In this document: in pieces, positions 28,977-38,603 of the stretch
How positions within the stretch are numbered: the stretch's first letter is position 1
Layout: every line of letters begins with the position of its first letter
DNA from: Promethearchaeota archaeon
GTDB lineage: Archaea > Asgardarchaeota > Lokiarchaeia > Sigyniarchaeales > SOKP01
Assembly: GCA_019058445.1 (NCBI GenBank)
Contig: JAHPZA010000009.1
Span: 124,001 to 188,000, forward strand
Length of the DNA: 64,000 nt
Direction of reading: 5' to 3'
The notes under the pieces: generated by a model
Told to the model about the DNA's origin: nothing
The model's database searches: none
The model's input: only the letters and a program-made list of their open reading frames with translations
Position numbers and translations under genes: made by a program

Positions 28977-30167
28977 ATGACTGAAGCTTACGATTATTTC
29001 ATGATTTATGAGTTGGATGATTCCGGCGAGAGAATTCGAATCCCTGCTACTGAAGAAGAATTTAAAGCCAATAATGGTTTGAATTTCTTAAATCCTGACC
29101 AAGTTTTAGTAATTGTTAAGGAATCTATAAGAAGGATATACATTTGGAAAGGGGCTAAATCGCATGTGAGAAAGCGGTTTATAAGCTCGAGAATTGCAGG
29201 GGCACTTCAAGAGGAATTAGTTAAAAATGCTGCGTTCCATAGATGTAAAATCGTGTCTGTTGATCAAGGAGACGAGGTTATAGAGTTTTTAAATGCCTTT
29301 AGATTTGAATCCATGCCTGTAGAGGAAAAACTGGCAGATATGCATTATGTACGAAATATTGATAGAGATAAAATGTATGATCGTGGGGAAATACCCGATA
29401 CAGGCCCTCAGTATGTAAAGATTGAACCAAAATCAGAGCCACATGTCTCACCAGCAATAGAGGAACTTGAAAAAGAAAAACTAGTACCATTACCTAAGGG
29501 TAGTAAAGAAAAAGCTAGAAAGATAGCACCAGTTCCTAAACAACCTATTCAAACTGCACCCGCAAGAACTTCAACGTCCACTCGACCTTCACATACGCGA
29601 GCATCTTCAGCAAACCGACCTTCATCAGGAATATCAGAAGATCAGAAAAATAAAATCATGGACAAAATTATTAAGACTGAAGTTCCAGAGGGTTATAAAA
29701 GGCAAAATCTAATTTTAGGCCATATGCTCTATGGTACTGTTTTAAAAAAAGTGAACGTTTTAGGAAAAACTATTGAAGAAACTGAATGGGAACAAGTAAA
29801 AACCTTACCAAAAGAAACAATTGAACTAGAGGATCGCATTTTAAGAGTTTATTTTGATGCTAAAGGGGAAATAGTGGAAGCCTTAGAGGTATTAGAAAAA
29901 ACTGATGGAAGTATTAAGGTATCTAAGAAATCAAAATCGGATGAAAAAAAATCTACTACTGAGGAGAAACTTGAGAAAGTGGATGCCCCAGAAGAAGATA
30001 TTGATTCGATGACTGTGAAAGAACTTAAAACTTATGCTGATGAGCATAATATAGAATTAGCTTCAGGCGCTCGAAAAGCAGACATTATTAAAACTATAAA
30101 GGATTCATTAAATAACGGAGCTGGAACTTCAAAAAGAAGAAAACTACCTGAAATTCCCAAAGCTTAA
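28977..30167 (+). CDS. Gelsolin-domain protein with SAP-like C-terminus
   Basis: A 396-residue protein. Residues about 37-110 form one gelsolin-like repeat: LNPDQVLVIVKESIRRIYIW(KG), then a helix with SSRIAGALQEEL, then KIVSVDQGDEVIEFLNAF. This matches the gelsolin pattern of yilD..yvWiG, A...l, and eG.E...F...F. A Ser/Thr/Pro-rich linker (about 170-215) and a conserved-looking globular part (about 218-310) follow. A C-terminal SAP-like helix-extended-helix (TVKELKTYADEHNIEL, about 345-380) could bind nucleic acid. Asgard gelsolins are known to act on actin, but this one-domain fusion is not a described type that I recognise. Confidence 0.72.
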   Translation: MTEAYDYFMIYELDDSGERIRIPATEEEFKANNGLNFLNPDQVLVIVKESIRRIYIWKGAKSHVRKRFISSRIAGALQEELVKNAAFHRCKIVSVDQGDEVIEFLNAFRFESMPVEEKLADMHYVRNIDRDKMYDRGEIPDTGPQYVKIEPKSEPHVSPAIEELEKEKLVPLPKGSKEKARKIAPVPKQPIQTAPARTSTSTRPSHTRASSANRPSSGISEDQKNKIMDKIIKTEVPEGYKRQNLILGHMLYGTVLKKVNVLGKTIEETEWEQVKTLPKETIELEDRILRVYFDAKGEIVEALEVLEKTDGSIKVSKKSKSDEKKSTTEEKLEKVDAPEEDIDSMTVKELKTYADEHNIELASGARKADIIKTIKDSLNNGAGTSKRRKLPEIPKA

Positions 30168-30257
30168 TGTATCACTAGTACTTTTTGTTTTCAAATTCGA
30201 ACTTTTATTTTTTGTAATAAAAAGAGAAAAGTGAAAAATAAATAGATTTATTTTTAT

Positions 30258-30746
30258 TTAAAAGCCCTCTTCTTGAGAATCATCTTCAATGCCTCTTTCT
30301 TCAGGCTTACCTTTTTTTTGTTCTTTTTCTTTGGTATGTTCTTTGATTTTTTTCAATCCTTCGATCGCTTCCTTTCTAACTTCGGGATCCTTATCTTGTA
30401 ATGCCTTAGCAAGAGCTTCAAGAGAGTATGAGTGATGAAGATCACCCAGCTCGTCTGCTGCTTCTTTCCGGCAACGAGGATCTGGATCATTAAAGAGAAC
30501 ATAAGTTAATAATCCTAAAGCTTTCTTATCCTTGAAACCGCCAATCGTATCAAGAGCTTCTTTCCTTACATCCGCATCAGTATCACTTACTGCAGTCATC
30601 GCTAATGGTCTTAAGATACTATCGTTTCCAATAGGCTTGATATCCGAAAGATCTACTCCACAGTACTTGCAAAAATTATGGTCAATTTTGATGGTTTTTC
30701 CACATGCTGGACAAACTCTCTGTGTATTAAAATCAATAAATCCCAT
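30258..30746 (-). CDS. Zinc-ribbon plus HEAT-repeat protein
   Basis: A 162-residue protein. An N-terminal zinc ribbon (CPACG at about 12-16, CKYCG at 26-30) is followed by three HEAT/PBS-lyase-type repeats of about 31 residues, each with a DxDxxVRKEA or DPDPRCRKEA turn. The tail is charged and rich in K/E. Such repeats usually act as protein-binding scaffolds. It lies 3' to the gelsolin gene on the opposite strand. Confidence 0.75.
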   Translation of the reverse strand: MGFIDFNTQRVCPACGKTIKIDHNFCKYCGVDLSDIKPIGNDSILRPLAMTAVSDTDADVRKEALDTIGGFKDKKALGLLTYVLFNDPDPRCRKEAADELGDLHHSYSLEALAKALQDKDPEVRKEAIEGLKKIKEHTKEKEQKKGKPEERGIEDDSQEEGF

Positions 30747-30897
30747 TTACACCATCTTAATATTTTTTATTTCCTTAAGTTCAATTTTTTATAATATATA
30801 AATAAATAAGTTCTTTTAAAATATTATTAGTCCAATCTTCGATTTTTTTTTTATTAATCCTTAATTATGAATAATAAATTAGATATAATAGAAAAGA

Positions 30898-32250
30898 ATG
30901 AAAAAGCCCAATATTGTTTTTATATTATCTGACCAGCAGAGACATGATACTTGTGGATGTTTCGGTCAAGAATTAAATGTCACCCCTAATCTTGATAAGA
31001 TGGCTGAAGAAGGTGTACTTTTCACTAACGCTTTTACTTGCCAACCTGTATGTGGTCCAGCCAGATCTTGTTTACAAACTGGTAAATATGCCACTGAAAC
31101 AATGTGTTATCGAAATGGGATTGCTCTTCCAATAAGCAATGAAAACATCGCCAATTATTTTTCAAAAAATGGTTATGAAACCGCTTATATTGGTAAATGG
31201 CATTTAGCAAGTACAGTTATGCGTTCCAAGGAGAATATTGGAAAAAAATGTAATTATACTATGAGTCCTATTCCACAAGAACGGAGAGGAGGGTATAAAG
31301 ATTATTGGTTGGCTGCCGATTTGCTTGAATATACATCTCATCCATATGAAGGTCATTTCTTTGATGGAGATATGAAAAAAGTGGATTTCGATGGATATCG
31401 TGTGGACTGTATGACTGATTTTGTTCTCGAGTATTTACACTCTCGAAGTAGAGCAAAACCATTTTTTCTATTCATATCATACCTTGAACCTCACCAGCAG
31501 AATAATGAACAGAGATTTGTAGGGCCAAATGACTCCAGTGAAGTTTTTAAAGATTTTAAAATTCCGGGAGATTTGAAAGGTACAGAAGGAGACTGGCGTG
31601 AATTCTTTCCGGAATTTCTTGGATGTTGTCATAGTATTGATAAAAATCTAAAAAGGATTCAAGATGAGTTAGAAAATTTGGAAATGATGGAGGATACAAT
31701 TTTTTTATATACGAGTGATCATGGGTGCCATTTTAAAACCCGAAATGCAGAATATAAAAGGTCTTGCCATGATTCATCAGTTCATATTCCGCTTATAGTT
31801 AAAGGTCGAGGATTTTTAGGCGGAAAAAAGATTTCAGAGCTTGTGAGTTTGATTGATATCCCGCCAACCTTATTACGCTGTGCAGGAATAACTCCTCCAA
31901 AACACATGAGAGGCCGACCATTACAGGATTTAGTCAATGGCACAGCGAAAAATTGGCCACAAGAAGTATTTATTCAAATAAGTGAAACTCAAGTGGGCAG
32001 GGCTATCCGCACGAAGAAGTGGAAATATTCGGTAAAGGCACCTAAAATAGACGGGTGGTTATATGCTAAAAGCGATACTTATATGGAGGATTTTTTATAT
32101 GACCTTGAGAACGATAAGCATGAAAGAAAGAATCTAGTTGGCGATCTTGATTATATTGACATAAGAGATGAGTTAGCAGAAATATTAAAGAGAAGAATGG
32201 TCGAAGCTGGGGAGAAAATTCCAAAGATTTTTCCAAAAGCTTTCGAATAA
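30898..32250 (+). CDS. Sulfatase (formylglycine-dependent)
   Basis: A 450-residue arylsulfatase-family enzyme. The N-terminal metal segment FILSDQQRHDTCG is followed by the sulfatase signature C52-G-P-A-R56, where Cys52 would be converted to formylglycine. The later TSDHG metal motif and a C-terminal QVGRAIRTKKWKY segment are typical. No signal peptide is seen, so the enzyme is probably intracellular. It is followed 92 bases later by a DUF3604 protein on the same strand. The exact sulfate ester is unknown. Confidence 0.9.
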   Translation: MKKPNIVFILSDQQRHDTCGCFGQELNVTPNLDKMAEEGVLFTNAFTCQPVCGPARSCLQTGKYATETMCYRNGIALPISNENIANYFSKNGYETAYIGKWHLASTVMRSKENIGKKCNYTMSPIPQERRGGYKDYWLAADLLEYTSHPYEGHFFDGDMKKVDFDGYRVDCMTDFVLEYLHSRSRAKPFFLFISYLEPHQQNNEQRFVGPNDSSEVFKDFKIPGDLKGTEGDWREFFPEFLGCCHSIDKNLKRIQDELENLEMMEDTIFLYTSDHGCHFKTRNAEYKRSCHDSSVHIPLIVKGRGFLGGKKISELVSLIDIPPTLLRCAGITPPKHMRGRPLQDLVNGTAKNWPQEVFIQISETQVGRAIRTKKWKYSVKAPKIDGWLYAKSDTYMEDFLYDLENDKHERKNLVGDLDYIDIRDELAEILKRRMVEAGEKIPKIFPKAFE

Positions 32251-32341
32251 CCTCTATCTATATAATAAACACAAATTTATTTTTAGAGAAAAAATTTCAT
32301 TTATCATAATTTTTAAGACTAATCAATTTTATTTAGAAAAA

Positions 32342-34318
32342 ATGAATAATAGCGACATCCCTTCATATTACGATTATAGAGAGGTAATTGAAGATGAGGA
32401 TAATATTGAAATTAATGTTGATTCTGAAGTAGTGGTAAATAGCAGAACTCATATAAAAATAATATTTACGGCAAAAAAAGAATATCCTGTAAGAACCCAA
32501 TTCCGTTTTATTATACCATATGGATGGAGAGCAATCAATCTTCAAAATGATTTCTGCACTGTGGACTCTTCGGTTGAGGGAACCGTGAAAGCTTCAAATT
32601 CTCAGATTGAACTATTATATGTGTTAAAAGAACATATAAATAAAGGGGATGTCATCGAGTTTAATTATAATAAGTCTAAAACACAACACAGTGCGGGTGA
32701 ACTTGCATATTTTGATACGGTTTTTTGTGCTTTCGATGTCAAATATCCAAAAGATAAGTTATTTACTAGAATTAGTAAGAAAGAAATTAAAATGATTTCA
32801 GAAAAAGCTTCATTTTTTTTGGTAAAATTGCCCACTATTTACCATGGAGTTCCTGTTGACATTCAGATTGTTGCATTAGATAATTTTGGAAATAGAGATT
32901 ATAATTTCAATAGTGAAATTAATATTGAAGGAAATGATTGTCTTTCCTTCCCATATACTGCTGAAATGGAGCATGGTTATGCTAAACTCGAAGAATCATT
33001 AACTTTTAAAAACATTTGTGACAAACATACTAAAGTTAAAAATCTTTTAAGAGATAATAAAGGATATGAGGATTTTCCGGTTGTAAAAGAATTAAGATCT
33101 AATATAGGAAAACTTTATGTGTCTTGTGGAGATTTGAATGGAACATCTAATCCTATAGTATGGGATAACGATTATGCAAAGCAATCACTTCAAGTCTATT
33201 GGGGAGATACTCATATTCATACCAGAGAATTTTCAGATGGAATAGGGACTGGCAGAGATGGATTTCATTATGCTAAAAAAGAAATTCTTCATGATTTTGC
33301 AGCATTAGGAGATCATTTGAATCAAAGATTTAATCGGTGGATGGAAGGTAAAAAGACTGGTCTTTTTCCTTATACTCAACAAGTGTGGAGATCATTAGTA
33401 AATTTATGTAAGGAATTTACTGATGATAAGTTTTCAGCCATCCCGGCTTATGAATGGTCTGGACGTGTGATATATGCAAAACTACTTTTAAATTTAGATT
33501 GTCCCTACGATATGATTAGTGATAAAGTCATTCTTTTTCCTCTTAATTCGGCGAAAAATGCTCCTTTAATAGATTATGCCTCAAAAGAAGGCTGCTACCA
33601 AGATCAATTATATGAATCATTAAAAGGTATGGAATGCGCGATTATATCTCATACTCCGATTAGTTGGTCAATGGGAACGTCATGGTCCGAAGTCAATAAT
33701 GATTATGAAAAGGTAGTAGAAATTTATTCGCAACACGGTTCAAGTGAAGAATATGGAGGAGGGTATCGTCCTTTAATAACAAATAGAAAAGGATCTAGTG
33801 TTCAAGCAGCATTAAATAAAGGTTTTAAATTAGCATTCATAGGAGGTGGTGATGATCATTATACACATCCTGGACGATCTGTAAAACAGTATAAATTACG
33901 GAAAGTTGCCGCATCACTACGTTACAAACCAGGAATTGCTGGAATTTTCTCTGATCAATTGAATTCAATTAGCTTGATAAAAAGTCTCAATGAACGTAAA
34001 TGTTATGCTACGACGGGAAATAGGATGTGGATAAAAATAAAAATAAATTCAACTTTAATGGGGCAGCAAACTATCGTATCAGAGCCTCCTATAATTATCA
34101 TTACTGTCTGTGGGACAACTCAAGTAGAAAGCGTGGAATTAATAAAAAACGGAAAAGTAATTGCCGTGAGAGCTCCGGCAGATGATCGAATTAAATTTGC
34201 TTATAAAGATGATGAATTAAAATCTGGAGAAGAAGCATATTACTATATCCGAGTAACTCAATTTGATGGAGAGAGGGGTTGGAGTTCACCCATTTGGGTA
34301 AGAGCAAATTTTAATTAA
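32342..34318 (+). CDS. DUF3604 protein (PHP-like metal-dependent hydrolase)
   Basis: A 658-residue protein. The first about 270 residues are beta-rich and have no recognised family. The DUF3604 core follows, with the PHP-like metal motif YWGDTHIHTREFSDGIGTG and DFAALGDHLN, a CAIISHTP segment and a GGGDDHYTHPG segment supplying further His/Asp ligands. A C-terminal beta-sandwich-like part follows. DUF3604 proteins often sit beside sulfatases, as here, and are presumed phospho- or sulfo-ester hydrolases. Probably in an operon with the sulfatase. Confidence 0.85.
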   Translation: MNNSDIPSYYDYREVIEDEDNIEINVDSEVVVNSRTHIKIIFTAKKEYPVRTQFRFIIPYGWRAINLQNDFCTVDSSVEGTVKASNSQIELLYVLKEHINKGDVIEFNYNKSKTQHSAGELAYFDTVFCAFDVKYPKDKLFTRISKKEIKMISEKASFFLVKLPTIYHGVPVDIQIVALDNFGNRDYNFNSEINIEGNDCLSFPYTAEMEHGYAKLEESLTFKNICDKHTKVKNLLRDNKGYEDFPVVKELRSNIGKLYVSCGDLNGTSNPIVWDNDYAKQSLQVYWGDTHIHTREFSDGIGTGRDGFHYAKKEILHDFAALGDHLNQRFNRWMEGKKTGLFPYTQQVWRSLVNLCKEFTDDKFSAIPAYEWSGRVIYAKLLLNLDCPYDMISDKVILFPLNSAKNAPLIDYASKEGCYQDQLYESLKGMECAIISHTPISWSMGTSWSEVNNDYEKVVEIYSQHGSSEEYGGGYRPLITNRKGSSVQAALNKGFKLAFIGGGDDHYTHPGRSVKQYKLRKVAASLRYKPGIAGIFSDQLNSISLIKSLNERKCYATTGNRMWIKIKINSTLMGQQTIVSEPPIIIITVCGTTQVESVELIKNGKVIAVRAPADDRIKFAYKDDELKSGEEAYYYIRVTQFDGERGWSSPIWVRANFN

Positions 34319-34335
34319 GAAAAAAAATAGAAATA

Positions 34336-35190
34336 TTAAACTTCAATTTTTTCAGCATTATAAATATCTAAGGCTTGATCTACACTTTTTCCCTCAAATA
34401 TAGCTTTATAACCAAGAGCTTTATTAATCGGTTTAGGATCTTGAAAAATGTTCCTTCCAATTGCCATGCCATCTAAAATATGGATGATCTCGTAAGCTGT
34501 ATTATATGCAATTTGTACTGTATTTGCTTTTGCTCCTCCAGCTATTAAACAGAAAATATCTGGTGCATATTCCTTTACTTTTTTAAGCCCTTCGGTATTT
34601 TCCGGATAATATAACTTTACCATATCTGCTCCATTTTCGAAGGCCACCCTTGCAGCATATCTTACATTTTCCCATTTTCCCTCCTCTTCTTTTAATCGAG
34701 GATTATGCTGCCTTACATATGCCCACACTATTACCGGAAGTTGAAAGTTTCTTGCTTCTCTAACGATCTCAGCTAATTCTGTTAGTTGTTCAGTTTCTTT
34801 TTGACCTCCCACATATAAGCTGTAACCTACAGCAACTAAACTTGGACAAATTCCAAGGGCTTCTTGGACTGTACAATCTATTCCGCCATGCGGGGCCCTA
34901 TTATCATAAAATAATTCGGTTTTTCCATTGAGTTTAAGTACCATTGGGACATCGGGATGCCTATCAGCATACCGTATATAAGTCCCTTTATGTAATATTA
35001 ATGGAATGCCTGCTTTTTCTGCTATCGCCATTATATAATCTGGATTAGCAGCTTCAGGTATAGTGAAATCAGCCCGATGTTCAAATCCTTGATCGCAAGC
35101 AAGAAATAAAGCCTTATCACCAAGCTCTCCTTGAATTAGTATTTTTTCCATCCTAACTTTAAAACCAGTATAGGGATTCTTTAGCGACAT
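34336..35190 (-). CDS. fba: Archaeal class I (DhnA-type) fructose-bisphosphate aldolase
   Basis: A 284-residue TIM-barrel aldolase of the DhnA/DeoC-LacD superfamily. It has LFLACDQGFEH near the start, the GADMVKLYYPE segment carrying the Schiff-base lysine, IAGG(A/G), and the phosphate-binding GMAIGRNIFQ. In archaea this enzyme cleaves fructose-1,6-bisphosphate in glycolysis and runs it in reverse in gluconeogenesis. A related 2-keto-deoxy aldolase specificity cannot be excluded. It lies 18 bases after the DUF3604 stop on the opposite strand. Confidence 0.85.
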   Translation of the reverse strand: MSLKNPYTGFKVRMEKILIQGELGDKALFLACDQGFEHRADFTIPEAANPDYIMAIAEKAGIPLILHKGTYIRYADRHPDVPMVLKLNGKTELFYDNRAPHGGIDCTVQEALGICPSLVAVGYSLYVGGQKETEQLTELAEIVREARNFQLPVIVWAYVRQHNPRLKEEEGKWENVRYAARVAFENGADMVKLYYPENTEGLKKVKEYAPDIFCLIAGGAKANTVQIAYNTAYEIIHILDGMAIGRNIFQDPKPINKALGYKAIFEGKSVDQALDIYNAEKIEV

Positions 35191-35312
35191 TTTTTTTAGA
35201 ACTTGTTTTAATTTGGATTATATTTTAATTATAACACTAATGAATTTAATTTTTAGCCATTATAATTATAAGCTTTGGACACTAATTGAAAAATAGTCTT
35301 TCGGAGAGAAAT

Positions 35313-36971
35313 ATGGTAGCCTATGATTTTGATAAGGATGTTCAAAAGGTATTTGATACATCATTTTCAGATATTCCATTTATAGATTGGAAAGAATGGT
35401 TAAATATTTCTTCTAAGGATGAATTCGAAACTTTAGCACTGAACCTTTCAGGTTTAGATAAAGTAAATGATTTATTAAATAGAATTAAAAAAGTAAAAAC
35501 AAACAGCAGAAGCTTCTCAGTAAACCTAGATCCCTATATTGAAGATTACGATGGTCTTGATCCTTTAATTTTGGTTCACACTTCAGGAACAACTGATAGT
35601 AGTTTGGCGGGGATTAAATGGTTTCATATGACAAAATCCACGATAGAAAGATTATGGGCACCGGGAATGCGCGCAATATTCGAATCTAGCGGCTTAACCT
35701 CAAAAGATTCTGCTGTAATATTTGTTCCTTCAAGATTAAAGCTTGATGGAATTAATGAATCTAACAATAGTCAATATATTTCTTTATATTCTTCTGAATT
35801 TTCTCAAAGAGTTATGCTCACTGCAATTAAACCTATTTCATATTTACTGTATGAATACAAGAATTCGAAAAATTTAGCAATTATAGCAAAAATATTATCT
35901 CTTGAAAACTTGTCAGTTATTTCAGCTCCCGCAGCTACTATTCTGGGATGGGCAAATATCGATAAATTCCGTGAGGGATTAAAAAAATCTATAGAAAATA
36001 TAAACATCATCGATGATCCCTTAACTGAGGAGTTTATAGTAATGATTAAGAATGAAGGTTTTAATACAGCTTCATATAAAATTCAAAATCAATTATCTGA
36101 GAAAGTATCTAAAGCTACTATCATATTCAGTATTAGCTCCCTTAATACTTATCAATGGGATTTAATAAGAAAATTTATGAAATGGGAAAAAGGAAATGAA
36201 AAATTTACAAACTTATATGTGGGTAGTGAAATCGGTCCATTTGCATCCTCACTTGGAAATTATTCACTAGCTTGTTTGAATAAAATGTATGTATTTCCCT
36301 TGACAATCCCAGTTGTAGAATACAAGGGAAAGTTAAGTTTAATCACCCAAGCTAAGAATAAGATCGGAAAATTATTAGTATCACGTCAAAATAATTCACA
36401 TCCATTAATTAACATTGATACTGGAGATGTTATAGAAATTAAAAATCAGGAAAAAATTCCGATAATTAGAGGTGAAATATTTCGATCAGCCTTTCGTCTT
36501 AAATATCCTATCAATATTTCAAAAAAAGTCAAATCATCTGAAAATATAAATGTATTTGCTGGAGATTTATTTACTTTAAGGGAATTTGATATATTTGCCC
36601 CTCGATATTTGTTGGATTGCCTAATTAATGGATGTAAGATTCAAACAGATTCTTTATTATTAGTAGGGGTACAAGATAATCAGGTTCCTTGGGAGTTATT
36701 CCTTCCTGCTAATGAAGAAATTAAATGCATAAATAATGAGGAGATTCTTAAAACAATAAAAACTTGCCCATACGAGGAACAAATTGAAAACGCGATTCAA
36801 AATAATTATCTTAATATAACGATGATAGATGAGCAGCCAGTTGATTTTAAAGCTACACGATTAGGGATTTTGAAAAAAGTTCAAAAAGGGATTATTCCCA
36901 AGGGAATATTAAAAAAGTGGGCATTATATGTAGTCTTACCTACATCAATTTCGGAGGAAAAAATTTTATAA
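35313..36971 (+). CDS. Degenerate ANL (AMP-ligase)-like protein
   Basis: A roughly 552-residue protein distantly like phenylacetate-CoA ligases. The P-loop region reads LILVHTSGTTDSS, keeping TSGTT but lacking the GxPK that follows in active ligases. Later NLYVGSEIGPF and INIDTGDVIEI segments fit the ANL A5 and A7 positions. The C-terminal TRLGILKKVQKGIIPKG resembles the mobile domain. TTG at 35286 is possible, but GGAGAG at 35303-35308 supports the ATG at 35313. It is either a diverged acyl-activating enzyme or one that has lost activity. Confidence 0.55.
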   Translation: MVAYDFDKDVQKVFDTSFSDIPFIDWKEWLNISSKDEFETLALNLSGLDKVNDLLNRIKKVKTNSRSFSVNLDPYIEDYDGLDPLILVHTSGTTDSSLAGIKWFHMTKSTIERLWAPGMRAIFESSGLTSKDSAVIFVPSRLKLDGINESNNSQYISLYSSEFSQRVMLTAIKPISYLLYEYKNSKNLAIIAKILSLENLSVISAPAATILGWANIDKFREGLKKSIENINIIDDPLTEEFIVMIKNEGFNTASYKIQNQLSEKVSKATIIFSISSLNTYQWDLIRKFMKWEKGNEKFTNLYVGSEIGPFASSLGNYSLACLNKMYVFPLTIPVVEYKGKLSLITQAKNKIGKLLVSRQNNSHPLINIDTGDVIEIKNQEKIPIIRGEIFRSAFRLKYPINISKKVKSSENINVFAGDLFTLREFDIFAPRYLLDCLINGCKIQTDSLLLVGVQDNQVPWELFLPANEEIKCINNEEILKTIKTCPYEEQIENAIQNNYLNITMIDEQPVDFKATRLGILKKVQKGIIPKGILKKWALYVVLPTSISEEKIL

Positions 36972-37100
36972 CTGATAATTTAAAATCATAATTTACATGA
37001 TTAATATTATATAGAGAGAAATCTAATCTTAATAACGTCAGTAAATATATACCCAATTATGTGGTGAATTAAAATAAATATTAGCCTGTATGATTTATCT

Positions 37101-37820
37101 ATGCATGATCTATTACAGGGAAGTTTTAGTTTAATTTATGTCGTTATCTCTTATATTTTAGGGGTTTTAATCCTTTTAAAATATTTTAAATTTAAAACGA
37201 GAGATTATATCTTCGTTGGACTTGCCTGGATGGGGATTTCCAATCCATGGATCGGAGATGCCATATCTTTTCTTATGATAATTTTTATAGGATCCACCTT
37301 GAATCCTTTAATTTATTTTATAGTTGCATATGCAATTATCCCATTTTTCATTTTATGTTGGTTAATCGCATTTACAGATTTATTATATCCTAATAAGCAG
37401 AAACTACTTTTAATTTTATATTTGATCTTTACTGCTATCTTCGAAATCCACTTTTTTTATTTACTATATACAGATATTTCGTCAATAGGAGTTTTTGTTG
37501 GCATTTTTCGAATACGTTGGAGTCTTTTAATGGAAATTTATTTCAGTCTTTTCATTCTTACAGCAATTATTTCGGGGATTTTGTTTGCTCAAGTTTCAAT
37601 TAAATCTCATAATCCAGAAGTTAGTTTAAAAGGTAAACTTATATTGGCAGCATTTATCTCATTCACAGCAGCGGCAGTTACTGAAGCATTCGGCCATTTA
37701 GATCCCTTAACTGTAGTTCTAACGAGAATCATCTTAATATCAAGCTCAATCGAATTTTATTTAGGTTTTATATTACCAAGAAGAATTAGAGATTTTTTTC
37801 TAAAAGAAGAAAAAGCATGA
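37101..37820 (+). CDS. Seven-helix integral membrane protein, copy 2 of 3
   Basis: A 239-residue membrane protein with about seven hydrophobic segments. It is homologous to 431-1165 and 43444-44205, sharing LKYF after helix 1, a Trp-rich loop (GLAWMGISNPW), a charged cytoplasmic loop (KSHNPEVSLKGK) and the ending SSIEFYLGFILPRRIRDFF. It is followed 106 bases later by two winged-helix genes on the same strand. The family is not recognised. Confidence 0.72.
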   Translation: MHDLLQGSFSLIYVVISYILGVLILLKYFKFKTRDYIFVGLAWMGISNPWIGDAISFLMIIFIGSTLNPLIYFIVAYAIIPFFILCWLIAFTDLLYPNKQKLLLILYLIFTAIFEIHFFYLLYTDISSIGVFVGIFRIRWSLLMEIYFSLFILTAIISGILFAQVSIKSHNPEVSLKGKLILAAFISFTAAAVTEAFGHLDPLTVVLTRIILISSSIEFYLGFILPRRIRDFFLKEEKA

Positions 37821-37910
37821 TTTTTATAATTTAAAATCTAAAATTTTTTTTATTTCTAATTTCTTCCATAATTAACTTAATACATATCATTAAAATGTCA
37901 TTTTAAGTCA

Positions 37911-37917
37911 AAGGTGG
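37911..37917 (+). promoter_or_regulatory. Shine-Dalgarno site of the first small winged-helix gene
   Basis: AAGGTGG lies nine bases before the ATG at 37927, a clear match to the anti-SD core, and fixes that start. Confidence 0.6.
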
Positions 37918-37926
37918 CAAAAAAGT

Positions 37927-38202
37927 ATGGGAGAACAGAAAAAAGTGGGCCATGCTCAACATTTAAAGGCAGTAAATCACCCAATTAGACGAAAAATGTT
38001 GACTTTCATAAATGAAGTAGAAAAAATCTCAGAAAAAGACTTACTGGAGAAACTTAGTAATAATAATATTCTAGATGATGAGAATATGTTTCGATATAAC
38101 ATGGGTTTTCTAATACAAGCTCAATGTGTTGAAAAAATTGATGGTGAAAATGGCACCTCTTACAAAATTTTACCGGGCGGAAAGGTAATTGAAAATTTTT
38201 AA
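37927..38202 (+). CDS. Small ArsR-like winged-helix regulator, copy 1
   Basis: A 91-residue stand-alone winged helix. It opens with the AVNHPIRRKML element typical of ArsR-type regulators, then KISEKDLLEKL, the recognition-helix region and a wing (GTSYKILPGG). It is paralogous to the next gene, sharing KAVNHPIR and NNNILDDEN-like segments. It may regulate the neighbouring membrane protein or transporter. Confidence 0.72.
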   Translation: MGEQKKVGHAQHLKAVNHPIRRKMLTFINEVEKISEKDLLEKLSNNNILDDENMFRYNMGFLIQAQCVEKIDGENGTSYKILPGGKVIENF

Positions 38203-38219
38203 TTTCTTTTCTTTTTTTA
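38203..38219 (+). terminator. T-rich tract between the two winged-helix genes
   Basis: A run of T with few other bases directly follows the stop at 38202. It may terminate transcription before the second winged-helix gene, which then has its own start. Confidence 0.35.
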
Positions 38220-38267
38220 TAATTTTATAGACGTGAAGAAAAAATATTTTACCATATTTATCTTACC

Positions 38268-38603
38268 ATGCCAGATGAGTTTGAATTTCGAGAATATAAA
38301 TCATTAGAGGACTATATGAAAACCTTAGAGGGCTCAACTTATTACCATGGCTTATTATTAAGAGCAGTGAATCATCCCATTCGAAAAGAAATTTTAAAAA
38401 TAGTAAATAGGCAAAAAAGAATAACTCATACTGAATTATTTTTAGAATTAAAAAAAGAAAATATATTAGATGATGAAAATGTTCTGAATTATAATCTAGA
38501 TTATCTTATTAAAGCACTCTGTATCAATGTGATAAAATACGAAGCTAGTGGTCAACTCATTTATGAAATTACCCAAAGCGGACAAGTTGTAGATTGGCTT
38601 TGA
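38268..38603 (+). CDS. Small ArsR-like winged-helix regulator, copy 2
   Basis: A 111-residue winged helix paralogous to the preceding gene. It has RAVNHPIRKEILKIV, then ENILDDENVLNYNLDYLIKA and a GQLIYEITQSG wing, plus an extra N-terminal arm of about 20 residues. Its TGA stop is followed without a gap by an open frame encoding the tail of a uroporphyrinogen-decarboxylase-family protein. Confidence 0.72.
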   Translation: MPDEFEFREYKSLEDYMKTLEGSTYYHGLLLRAVNHPIRKEILKIVNRQKRITHTELFLELKKENILDDENVLNYNLDYLIKALCINVIKYEASGQLIYEITQSGQVVDWL

